From assembly GCA_947646735.1 (NCBI GenBank), contig CANTFK010000766.1:186001-250000 (forward strand): a stretch of DNA of 64,000 bases, written 5' to 3'. The translations under genes and the position numbers were made by a program. The DNA is from Peronospora farinosa. Its lineage: Eukaryota > Oomycota > Peronosporomycetes > Peronosporales > Peronosporaceae. Shown one piece after another: positions 50,012-58,814 of the stretch (the stretch's first letter is position 1; each line of letters opens with the position of its first letter). The notes below the pieces were generated by a model. It did not search any database and had not been told where the DNA came from. It was given only the letters and a program-made list of their open reading frames with translations.

Positions 50012-50344
50012 GTTAGTAAATGGGAGTGCGGCTAGACTGTGGTCTGGCGGCAATAACGCAGCGCAATAACATCATCTAGAGCTGTTTCGTATGAAATGAT
50101 ACTTGGAAGGACTTGTATTGAGCTGTCTGTATCGTGATGAATGAAAGCAGATTGCACGTCATGGTCTAAATGTATTACTCGATCACAGCACGACAACTTG
50201 ATACAAGTTGGCTATCACGTGCATGTTCGACGGTGGCCTCAGATAGAGTAGCAGACGTGCTGAGTCATGAGAAAAACGGCTGCATGCATTTCATATTACG
50301 TAAAAAGCTGTACAGTTTGCCTGCGTCTACAGTGGCTCAGTTAA
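50012..50344. other. Convergent intergenic region, PEPCK to zinc-finger gene
   Basis: About 333 bp between convergent stops; nothing recognisable. Confidence 0.5.
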
Positions 50345-51544
50345 TCATTTTTCCACTGCAAGAGCGACTTGTGGTTCTTGCTCGCCGAATTGGTTCACTC
50401 CAAGCACTTGTTCAAGAATACCCGCAGACTTGCGTTCGCGCCGTTTAGGTGGCTTTGGATTATCGTGAATGCTCTCAATGTGATGCTTCAGAACCGTCTT
50501 ATAGCCGAATCGTGCCGTGCAGTCTTTACGTGGACACGCAAATCGCTTTGACTTAAGCTTATCATGGACTGCGTTGTAATGTGTCATCAAATTCGACGAA
50601 CGTGTGTACGCCTTGTCACATCCGTCCATTGGACATGTGTATTGTTTGCGATCATCCAACGACTCAAAATGCGTGCGCAAATGGGCACGCAGATACTGCT
50701 TTCGACTGAAGGTTTGATCACACACAAGACACACAGACGTGGGCACTTTCGTTTTAGGACTCCCACTGCCATCCACAATATCTTCTCTGACTTCATTGCT
50801 GTGTTTTACTTGCTTATGACGCTTCAGCTCGTCTTCATCAAAGCATATCTCACCACACTCACACACATACACTTGAGTATCTGCTTTTTTGGTTGCATCA
50901 TGCTTCCTTTGATGCCGTGTGAGCCAGAAACGCTTCAAAAATCGTTCTCCACACTCTTGACACTCAAAAGGCAGTACACCTGTATGCACGTACGAATGTG
51001 CTTGGAGCTCACTCTTTTTCTTAAACCCCTTAAGACACTCAAAACATTCAAATGGGAGGTTCACGTTTCGATGAGAGCGTTTCATATGACGTGTAAGGCC
51101 GTGATTGTAGGCAAATCGAGCCTCACAAAGTTTGCAATTAAACCGTTTGCCTTGTTTTAGTGATTGAATTGTACCACCACACACGTGCACAGTCTCAACG
51201 TGACGCGTCAGATGTTCTCGCTTGGTGTAGCACTTTTTACAGTCTTGGTAGTGACAAGCAAAGGGTCGATGCTGCGTTTTTTTACTGTGTTCAACCAGCT
51301 TTGTTGCAAACATAAAGTGTTCGCCACACTCGGCACATTGAATGCGGCTCTGTGTTGTCTTCATGTCCATTGAATTGGAACCGAAGCTCGTGTCTTGACT
51401 TGTGAGTTTCATATCGATGGAGAAAGCATTTTCACTTGAGATTTTACACTCATCGAGTACGACGTCTGAAGTTTCGTCTAGGCGCCTTCGCTTGGAGGAT
51501 TTTAATGCAGCGATCGACGGAAACAGCACTCGTACTGACGCCAT
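50345..51544 (-). CDS. GTF3A: Nine-finger C2H2 zinc-finger protein, probably TFIIIA
   Basis: I prefer the ATG at 51544 (MASVRVLFPS, 399 residues). An in-frame ATG at 51625 would add 27 residues encoded by palindromic DNA. Nine C2H2 fingers run from about residue 70 to 370; several have the CxxxxC spacing (CHYQDCKKC, CPMDGCDKAY, CPRKDCTARF) usual in TFIIIA. Nine fingers and a basic tail (PKPPKRRERK) fit TFIIIA, the 5S rRNA gene factor and 5S RNA binder of nucleus and cytosol. One finger (6) is preceded by a long linker and has CxC instead of CxxC. A different multi-finger factor cannot be ruled out. Confidence 0.75.
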   Translation of the reverse strand: MASVRVLFPSIAALKSSKRRRLDETSDVVLDECKISSENAFSIDMKLTSQDTSFGSNSMDMKTTQSRIQCAECGEHFMFATKLVEHSKKTQHRPFACHYQDCKKCYTKREHLTRHVETVHVCGGTIQSLKQGKRFNCKLCEARFAYNHGLTRHMKRSHRNVNLPFECFECLKGFKKKSELQAHSYVHTGVLPFECQECGERFLKRFWLTRHQRKHDATKKADTQVYVCECGEICFDEDELKRHKQVKHSNEVREDIVDGSGSPKTKVPTSVCLVCDQTFSRKQYLRAHLRTHFESLDDRKQYTCPMDGCDKAYTRSSNLMTHYNAVHDKLKSKRFACPRKDCTARFGYKTVLKHHIESIHDNPKPPKRRERKSAGILEQVLGVNQFGEQEPQVALAVEK

Positions 51545-51941
51545 CGGGTAGTACGAATTTACTGGTTTGTGGAGACTAGGACTATACATGTCTATAGTAC
51601 TATACACGTGTATAGTACTAGTCATCTCAACTCGGTATACACATGTATACTACTAGTGCGTACGGATAAATGGGTCAAAAGCCGACTCATATTATATATA
51701 AGATGCACCCATGTTGTTGCTCGATTTATGTGTGACACGTCAACTTACAGTGGCATCATCATTTAAATCCGTCAATACTCCGACGTAAACAGCAGTTGAA
51801 AAACGCTTGGTCTTGTCTGCATTTCTGTGCGCTGTAACCCCGACTTCTTCACCCCCTACACCACATAGATCACCTCCCCCTTTATCTCCTGATCAAGATC
51901 ATCTCTGTTTCACCGTTTAGTTCCTCCTACACACGTCACAA
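51545..51941. other. Divergent promoter region, zinc-finger gene and FKBP15
   Basis: About 400 bp. It contains a 26-bp perfect palindrome (51595-51620), a second GTATAC-ACAT-GTATAC pair (51635-51650) and CT-rich DNA before the FKBP15 start. Confidence 0.5.
51595..51620. promoter_or_regulatory. 26-bp perfect palindrome centred on CACGTG
   Basis: Arms of 13 bp pair without mismatch (TAGTACTATACAC then its complement). The centre is an E-box. It lies 51 bp upstream of the preferred zinc-finger-gene start and about 320 bp upstream of FKBP15. As RNA it would form a strong leader hairpin. Confidence 0.6.
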
Positions 51942-54900
51942 ATGTCTTTAAACCCAAGCACTCGACTGAATGGCATTTTTCAAGAAACCTCGGCCTCTAT
52001 TAGCAGTGGAAACGATGCATTACGATACACGGCACCTCGAGAACCTTCACAACAACAGCAGCAACAACAACAGCAAACAGTGGCTCCTGTAGCCTCCTCT
52101 ACGTCGTCTTCGGTCGTATACTCTACTATGGTCTCTTTGTATCAATACGACGCTACGGCTCGTAAGTACGTGCAATTGGGAGCTGCTACAGCTGGAAGTA
52201 AAGCTGCTGTAGGCTGTGTTATTGTCGGCAGGGAGACGTCCTATAATTTGCTGTTTTATAACGCAGCGAAGCAGCATTTATGTGCTGTTCCCATTAAGTT
52301 TGGAGCCTTTAAACCGACGCTCCAAGCCAAAAGTTACGTGAATTTCTACGATGAACAAAGTGTCAATTGGTCGGTCAAGTTCTCAGCTGATGATCAAGTG
52401 GTTGAGTTCATGCGTCAAGTTTTCTTGGCCAAGATTCATATTGAAATCTGGGGCAGTGACAAGACCGTGATCAAGACAAATCCTAGTGCTTTAATTCAAG
52501 ATGATTTGGTCTTTGTCAAGCCGGAAACACAACAAGTGACTAGTAATGATACAGTTGCAGTAGCATTTAGTGCGTGGAGAGTTGTCGGCAATGCCAGCTC
52601 AGCACCGGGAGATGTGGTGACCAAGTACGCACCTTTTGAAAAAGCTGCTGCGGGTGATTTACGCAAAATTCGACTTGGAGAAAGCAGTGAACGGATCAAG
52701 GCATTGGAAGAAGGTATTGTGGGGATGAGGAAGGGCGGAAAACGAATTGTGTTGGCCCCGCCGGGGAAAACAAATGGACAGGATTGGTATCTGCTGGAAA
52801 TTGAGTTGTTGAAAACCAAAACAGGAAATGCGACAAGCCAACGAAAATCTGTCCCGGCTGCAAATACATCTGCAGCAAGCTCAGAAGAAGCAGCTAAAGC
52901 AGCTTCCGATAGGAAGACAACACGACGACGTTCGAGTCCAAACTCTTCCACCGCTACGACAACATCGTCCCGATCAAATACGATGCGCAGTCTGCATGAT
53001 CGAAATGACACTGCGAAAAGTGGAGACCTTGTACCATATGATGAAGACGTAAATAGTATTGCTGCAAGAAATGAAATGGAGCTTAAGGAGCTTCGTATGT
53101 TACAACGTGAGCAACAGCTAGAGCTTCAGGCGCAAGCTCTTGAACGTGAACGGATGAGTGCTGCTAGAGGTAGTAGTAGCTTCGGGCCTATGGGCTTTGG
53201 TTTAGGTAGTGGCTACAACAGCAATTTTCCGAGCACATCGTCGTTGTTCAATAATAACGCGCTAGTTGGAGGGCGTCCGGTAGACGCGATGTTATCGGAA
53301 TTGAACGCCAAGGTGGATTACCTCATCCGTATGGCACCAGCCGCATCAACTAACTCTGGGTCAGGCATCGGTGCAGGTCCCAGTGATGTTGCTGCCGTTA
53401 TGCGTGGTGTGGAGAGGCTCGCTAGCGAAAATGACAGGCTCTTGACTCAGATCAATTCGCAACACCAGCAGCAGTCATCGTACGAAAGGCGTTGTGAGGA
53501 GCTATTGGACCAAAACAGACGTCTACAAGAGGAGAAGCGCACACTGCAGGAACGTTATCAGTCTGCGGCAAGCTCTCAGCTAAATGCAACTTCGGAGCTA
53601 AGTTCTCTTGCCAGTGCACGGGACGCTGCAGTTACGCAGACAAACCGTTTGCATGGGGAGTACCAGCAACTATTGACGGCCTACTACCAGCTCCAGCAGC
53701 AACAAGGGCTTAGTAATGAGACTGAGGAGCACAAGCAGGCATTAAGTTTTGAACGCGAAGCTCGCTCACGAGCTGAAAAGCAGCTTGCCAAGGAAACACA
53801 GGCTCGATCTTTGGCGGAACAGGAGTTGGCACTTATGAAGAAACAGCACGACGTGGCTCTGCAAGTGAAAACTTCAGAACTCGCTACTGCGACGGCTCAA
53901 TTGGAGCAGCATGTAAGCTCTCTTCAGGCGCAACTACAGAAGGTAAATGATGAAAAATTACGACTGCAAGCTTATGCGGAGGAGCAGGCGCAGCATTTAG
54001 TAACGCAAAGTGAGACGAAAGAGCGAGACACACAACAGCAGCTGGAAAAAGTCGTGCAGCAGTTTGCTCAACTGCAGCGAAGGAACGAGGAATTGACTGG
54101 TAAACTGGATGTGTACTCGGTGCGTGTTCATGAACTGGAGACGAACCTTGAGTCTAAGGCAGCAACCCCGGATGCAAATAATACTGAGGCGGCGAGCTTA
54201 TTAGCAGCTGAAGAGAAACGTCTTTTTGTGGAGCAGATAGACCTGTTGCAGCAAAAGGTTAAAGATCTGGAGCATGAGATGTATGAGCAAGTGCATCAGA
54301 CTCTGGAGTCTGGTCGCATGTCAGTATCTGGGTCTACTCCTCAGATGGGCTTTGAGGGTGAGTGCGAGAACTGTGCGTCAGTGAAGGAGCGTGAGCAGGC
54401 AGCATCGCGTGCTGTGGCCACCACGGAAGCGATAAAGCGCGAGGCGCAGGATATGTTAGCTGTTGCCACGCATACTGAAGGAGATGCCGAGGAGCGTGAG
54501 AGGCTGGTGGCTCTTTTCAAAGAGTCTGTAAACGAGATGTTTTTCCGCTTCCAAGACGTGTTTGAAGAAGAAACAGCTGTGGATGGTAAACAAGTGCTCA
54601 CAGCTATTCGAAAGGTGTTGAAGTCAAGCACGAAGACTATTATTCAGCAGCTACAGGTCGCCGCTCCTTCTCAAGAGACTGAGATAACTATGGAGAGCGA
54701 TAGCAACATGAGCGATGGCCCTCCGCCACCTCCGCTGCAAGATACTTCCGTTGTTCAGGCTGTTACAGCTGTTGAAAGTGATGCCGAGACCATCGCTATT
54801 GACGCAGCAATTGATCCGACCAAGGAAGAACGGCATGGGGACTATGAGGAAAAACCATTGCCTGTCATTGCTACAGCTTCTGACAAAGTAGAAAAGCCAA

Positions 54901-55037
54901 GTTCAGCTGTTGCAGAGGAAGTTTCGAGTGCCACATTAGTCGAAGCTCCCTTTTTCGCCCCATCAGCTTCCGATTCTGATCAAGTGCACTATCTATCGAG
55001 TAACGAGAGCGAAAGCGTTTCAGAATGTCAAGGATAA
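51942..55037 (+). CDS. FKBP15: FKBP15-like protein: WH1-type domain, FKBP domain and long coiled coil
   Basis: This 1031-residue protein has a Gln tract near residue 38, then a WH1/PH-like region (about 60-165). An FKBP-type domain follows (about 190-300), with LGESSERIKALEEGIVGMRK, GGKRIVLAPPG and a closing YLLEIELLK. A Ser/Thr-rich linker, a coiled coil of over 500 residues (about 355-920) and an acidic tail complete it. This order is that of FKBP15 (WAFL), an endosome- and actin-linked protein. Whether the domain still has isomerase activity cannot be judged by eye. The Gln tract is coded by mixed CAG/CAA, so it should be fairly stable. It shares a 400-bp divergent region with the zinc-finger gene. 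Confidence 0.85.
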   Translation: MSLNPSTRLNGIFQETSASISSGNDALRYTAPREPSQQQQQQQQQTVAPVASSTSSSVVYSTMVSLYQYDATARKYVQLGAATAGSKAAVGCVIVGRETSYNLLFYNAAKQHLCAVPIKFGAFKPTLQAKSYVNFYDEQSVNWSVKFSADDQVVEFMRQVFLAKIHIEIWGSDKTVIKTNPSALIQDDLVFVKPETQQVTSNDTVAVAFSAWRVVGNASSAPGDVVTKYAPFEKAAAGDLRKIRLGESSERIKALEEGIVGMRKGGKRIVLAPPGKTNGQDWYLLEIELLKTKTGNATSQRKSVPAANTSAASSEEAAKAASDRKTTRRRSSPNSSTATTTSSRSNTMRSLHDRNDTAKSGDLVPYDEDVNSIAARNEMELKELRMLQREQQLELQAQALERERMSAARGSSSFGPMGFGLGSGYNSNFPSTSSLFNNNALVGGRPVDAMLSELNAKVDYLIRMAPAASTNSGSGIGAGPSDVAAVMRGVERLASENDRLLTQINSQHQQQSSYERRCEELLDQNRRLQEEKRTLQERYQSAASSQLNATSELSSLASARDAAVTQTNRLHGEYQQLLTAYYQLQQQQGLSNETEEHKQALSFEREARSRAEKQLAKETQARSLAEQELALMKKQHDVALQVKTSELATATAQLEQHVSSLQAQLQKVNDEKLRLQAYAEEQAQHLVTQSETKERDTQQQLEKVVQQFAQLQRRNEELTGKLDVYSVRVHELETNLESKAATPDANNTEAASLLAAEEKRLFVEQIDLLQQKVKDLEHEMYEQVHQTLESGRMSVSGSTPQMGFEGECENCASVKEREQAASRAVATTEAIKREAQDMLAVATHTEGDAEERERLVALFKESVNEMFFRFQDVFEEETAVDGKQVLTAIRKVLKSSTKTIIQQLQVAAPSQETEITMESDSNMSDGPPPPPLQDTSVVQAVTAVESDAETIAIDAAIDPTKEERHGDYEEKPLPVIATASDKVEKPSSAVAEEVSSATLVEAPFFAPSASDSDQVHYLSSNESESVSECQG

Positions 55038-55216
55038 GTGCTGGACACCAACCAAGACTTGTCGACACGACACGAGTACTGTAACCACTTGCATATTGCA
55101 ACACTTTTCAACCCCAAAAAAGTATTAATACAGTATCAATGCGAACAACAGGTACTATTTTTAAAGTAACACATTTTACGTTTAAACGTTAAAAGGTCAA
55201 TTTTTAGCTTAACGAA

Positions 55217-55547
55217 ATGATACCTGGAAGCTCTACCACTAAAAAAACGCCTGTGCGTATGAGTAAACTCTTTTCTCACATGTTAATCGATTGTCCACTT
55301 GATGTAAGTAAGTCCATCTTGATTACTTCCATGACTTTATGTCATTACTTTTTTTTAACTCCCTTACTTTCGTCGAAACTGACCTTAGTATTAACAATTT
55401 TAATTTACTTTAATATATTATTAGATTCAAGTCTATGGCAAGTGCGTGGCTGATCTCCACGGTGGAATCAACCGTCAAGCATGTGAAAAAGAGTTTCAAA
55501 AACTACGCATATGTTTCGAGCGTGTGATGCACAAGCGTCACGCTTAG
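55217..55547 (+). CDS. NDUFAF8: Twin-CX9C protein, NDUFAF8-like complex I assembly factor, two exons
   Basis: Exons are 55217-55303 and 55425-55547. The 121-bp intron runs from GTAAGT to ATTAG and keeps phase 0. The product has 69 residues. It has two CX9C motifs: C-PLDIQVYGK-C across the splice site and C-EKEFQKLRI-C near the end. Human NDUFAF8 has the same pair, with AYGRC and CAREFEALRSC, so the Y-G-[KR]-C and C-x-x-E-F-x-x-L-R-x-C words agree. Such proteins are oxidised by Mia40 in the mitochondrial intermembrane space; NDUFAF8 stabilises the assembly factor NDUFAF5. The first open frame runs past the splice site and ends in intron sequence, so the exon structure matters. Confidence 0.75.
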
Positions 55548-55700
55548 AGAGACAAATAAAGTAAAGGACTCAGCTCTCAGTAGCCACAATTTTTATCCGT
55601 TTAAACGTTGAAACTTGATTTTATGACCCAATTAAACCGTTTTATTTCCATCCTTTTTGACCAAATGACTGTCATTTCGGAATTTGCCGTCCATTAGGCG

Positions 55701-57024
55701 ATGGATGAGGCGCTAAAAGTGACGTCCTGCGTCTTTCAAAGCGATTCGGACCACAAGAATCGACCCATATCGAGCCTACTTAATTCTTCAAGTAGTAGTA
55801 CAAGTGACACGGATTTAAACGTTTTCAAGCACGAGAACGATGACAATTTTGGTGTCGATATGGTACCGAGAGATCGAGCGAGTCTGGAGTCGGAATTATT
55901 ACGATTAATTGCATTAGAAGAACAACTAGAGAACGAGACAGCAGTGGAGTTTATACAAGAATGTGATTTGTTAGTAGCGACACATGAAAAACAAGTGATT
56001 AGAGCTCAGGCAGCTCTCGAGAGACGACGGATTGCAGCATTTCAAGTCTTGGAATATGCACGTGAAAAAGCTCAAGAGACATATGCTCGTCGTTGTATGG
56101 ACGTTCAGAGAGACATAAATGTGGATATTGAACGAGAATTAAGGAGATTACAGACAGCTAAGGATGGGGTGAGTGTCACAAGTCGACGACGTCGAACAGT
56201 GCGACACGAGACACGAGGAAAGTGTTTGATGCCGGTTCAAGCATCTGGAAATAGTATGAGGAGACGACGTACCATGTACACTAGTGATGGAGATGAAGAG
56301 GGACCAGAAGATGTCTTTTTGGCCTCGGCATCGCCGGAAGAGAGAGCACAACGAGTACAATTTCAGGAAAAAAAAACGTCTTGAACAACTTTTGGGAAGT
56401 GCTTCAGTGTTTGAACCTGTGGTCGAACAAGTGACAGCTAAAGAAATTGCTGAGGATTTGAAAACAATTCAAAGTGCTTTGATGTGTCGTGAAAAGCACT
56501 TGAAGGCCCGTGAGATTAAGATGGATAAGAAGAAGCACAAGATTATGCTACAACATGAGCAAAACCATGAGCTGAAGAAGAATTACCAGAAGAAACAAAA
56601 GGCAAAACGACAGAGACCAATGATTATCACTCCCAGGAGGATACCACACACATCAGGACCGAACTTATGTGCGACACCATCACACAGAGTGACGAGCACA
56701 GCAACAAAGAAGACACGGCCTCGACTGCATTACAACCCACGCATGCTACAGGAGGGACAGGAGGTGGAGGTATTTAGACGCCAGCGATTAGAAGTGGCGG
56801 CTGGTAATGCACATGAAAGTCAGGATGAGTGCGTGATGTCCGGCATCATCACTGCCGCCACCGCGACGCAGGTGTACTTACTCACTGCTAGCGGCCGCTT
56901 CGAGTCGTTTGACGTTCGCGACTGTATTCAAGGCTTGCTATATGTGCGGGCAGTAGAAAGCAATAGCAGCCCGACAAACTGCGTCAGAAACGACATGAAC
57001 GCCAACAGTGCGTGGAATAGATAA
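55701..57024 (+). CDS. SUDS3: SDS3/BRMS1-like Sin3-HDAC subunit, frame broken at an A9 tract
   Basis: Two overlapping frames make one protein: 55701-56384, then the frame that runs to 57024. They meet at nine A's (56368-56376); with eight, QFQEKK would continue into RLEQLLGSASVFEPV. The first part has the long SDS3-type helix (ESELLRLIALEEQLENETAV onward). The second has TAKEIAEDLKTIQSAL (SUDS3: LTDEQIMEDLRTLNKL) and a C-terminal fold with VMSGIITAATATQVYLLTAS and IQGLLYVRAVES, like the SUDS3 C-terminus. The protein should bridge Sin3 and histone deacetylase in the nucleus. The break may be a sequencing error, a real mutation, or slippage. An intron starting at GTGAGT (56168) could also shift the frame, but it lacks a good acceptor. 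Confidence 0.65.
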
Positions 57025-57131
57025 ACAGATGATCAATGCACCACACCTGCGACAACAACAGCAGCAGCAGATCGGCTCGTGAGACGACTATTGGTCGTGT
57101 CTATAATAATCTATCCTGCTGGTGTTCTACT

Positions 57132-58637
57132 TCACTCAGGGGGCCGAATGACCTCCTGGCCACCCATATACGGCCTAAGCACCTCTGGAATTACAATGGA
57201 GCCATCTTCCTGCTGGTACGTCTCCCACAAACTGATGAGCAGACGAGGGACCGCGCAGGCAGTGCCGTTGAGTGTATGCACAAACGATGTTCCATCCTCC
57301 TCGTCCTTTGGGTTCTTGTGGCGAATGTTAAGGCGGCGAGCCTGATAGTCGGTGCACATGGACATGCTCGAGACCTCGCCGTACGCTTCGCGGCCAGGCA
57401 TCCAGGCCAGCAGATCAAACTTACGGTACGCTGGTGCACCAAGATCACCGGTTGCCATGTCCATGAGCTCAAAGTGAAGACCCAGCTCGGCGTACATACT
57501 CGTCTGAATGTCTACCATTTCGTCAAAAAACTCCTGGGCTTGGGTGTCGTTGGCACAGAAAGCAAACATTTCTACCTTGCTAAATTGGTGAATGCGATAG
57601 ATACCGCGCGTTTGACGGCCACCATGTCCAATCTCCGTACGGAAACAATGACTAAATCCAGCATATTTGAGTGGCAAAGTAGGTGTCGAGATGATCTCAT
57701 TGCTTTTGGAAGCAGCCAGCGCAATTTCCGACGTAGCAGTCAGACACAAGTCCGAGTTTGCAATCGAGTACATCTGCGTTGCCTCTCCACGCGGCTGAAA
57801 CCCACAACCTTCAACAAGTTTATAGTGCGCGACATCAGGTGGAAACATGATTTTAAATCCACGTGCACGCAGCTTGGTCAGTGTCCAATGTACCAACGCA
57901 ATTTCCATCATTGCACCTTCATTACACAAGTACGTGAACTTAGATCCTGCGACTCGAGAAGCCGTCTGAGTGTCCAATAACTCCAATTCCGTAGCCAAGT
58001 CATAGTGGTCTTTAGGTTTAAAATGAAACACAGGCTTTTTTCCATGTGTCATGACCACACGCGAGTCTACTTCAGTGCCAACAGGTACATCAGGATGTGT
58101 ATCATTGGGAATTTTCAAAGCTTCCATCTCCAAATCCAATGACACGTGCATCAGCTCACTCTCAACGTCTGCAATCTGTCGTTTGAGATTCTGTCCATGA
58201 AGACACAAGGCATCAAAAGTGTTGTTTTCTTCTTCTTTTTCCTGTTTCTTCACTGCTGCAGCCGCTTGGCCAAGTTGTTTCGCATGAATATTGCGTTCTG
58301 CTCGTAGAAGATTGACACGATGACGTAATTTAGCCTGACGTTGGTATAAATCAGCTACAAGCTGTGGATTTCCTTCACTGAATCGTTTCTTGCCATTCTC
58401 AATAGCTGCGTCCACATTCTCTATCAACTTCTTGTAGTTTAAACGAGCTTTAATATGATTATGAAGGTTTGAAGACGAGTCGACATTGTTTAGAAAAGTA
58501 GTAGAGATAGAGCGAGAGAGTGAAGAAAAGGCCCAAGGTATACGATACAAATGCAAAAGATTGACGACACGAGGAGGCGCACGAGAGCAGCAGATGCGTG
58601 CTAGCGCCAATGGGCTCGAGGTCCGGAGCAATGGCAT
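57132..58637 (-). CDS. SARS2: Seryl-tRNA synthetase, mitochondrial type
   Basis: This 501-residue class II synthetase has an N-terminal coiled-coil arm (about 65-170; the family uses it to grip the long variable arm of tRNA-Ser). The core motifs are motif 2 (FRTEIGHGGRQTRGIYRIHQ), the ATP/serine region FELMDMATGDLGAPAYRKFD and motif 3 (LNGTACAVPRLLISLWE). The first 50 residues are rich in Arg, Leu and Ser and almost free of acidic residues, so a mitochondrial presequence is likely. The protein adds serine to tRNA-Ser. Both strands are open for long stretches here; the plus-strand frame at 57036-57980 is a shadow. A DEAD-box helicase gene lies upstream in the same direction. Confidence 0.92.
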   Translation of the reverse strand: MPLLRTSSPLALARICCSRAPPRVVNLLHLYRIPWAFSSLSRSISTTFLNNVDSSSNLHNHIKARLNYKKLIENVDAAIENGKKRFSEGNPQLVADLYQRQAKLRHRVNLLRAERNIHAKQLGQAAAAVKKQEKEEENNTFDALCLHGQNLKRQIADVESELMHVSLDLEMEALKIPNDTHPDVPVGTEVDSRVVMTHGKKPVFHFKPKDHYDLATELELLDTQTASRVAGSKFTYLCNEGAMMEIALVHWTLTKLRARGFKIMFPPDVAHYKLVEGCGFQPRGEATQMYSIANSDLCLTATSEIALAASKSNEIISTPTLPLKYAGFSHCFRTEIGHGGRQTRGIYRIHQFSKVEMFAFCANDTQAQEFFDEMVDIQTSMYAELGLHFELMDMATGDLGAPAYRKFDLLAWMPGREAYGEVSSMSMCTDYQARRLNIRHKNPKDEEDGTSFVHTLNGTACAVPRLLISLWETYQQEDGSIVIPEVLRPYMGGQEVIRPPE

Positions 58638-58814
58638 CCAGTGATTATATGCGACGTGTGGGAAATGATGTGCAGTGTAGGATACACCAACTGATGATCA
58701 AAATAAGTGGGCAAATATAAATTGTGACCCGAAGGTGGTTCGCACGATCTAAAATACGGTCATTCTCTAAAAAAATGCCTCTCTTCATTCATCAAAATAA
58801 AGTTGAGACTTTTT

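Noticed and set aside
56168..56310. Intron in the SDS3-like gene instead of a frameshift
   Set aside because: The GTGAGT donor is good, but the in-phase acceptors lack pyrimidine tracts and the removed part reads as plausible protein. Kept only as an alternative.
57036..57980. 314-codon frame opposite seryl-tRNA synthetase
   Set aside because: The minus strand holds all class II synthetase motifs, while this frame has none.
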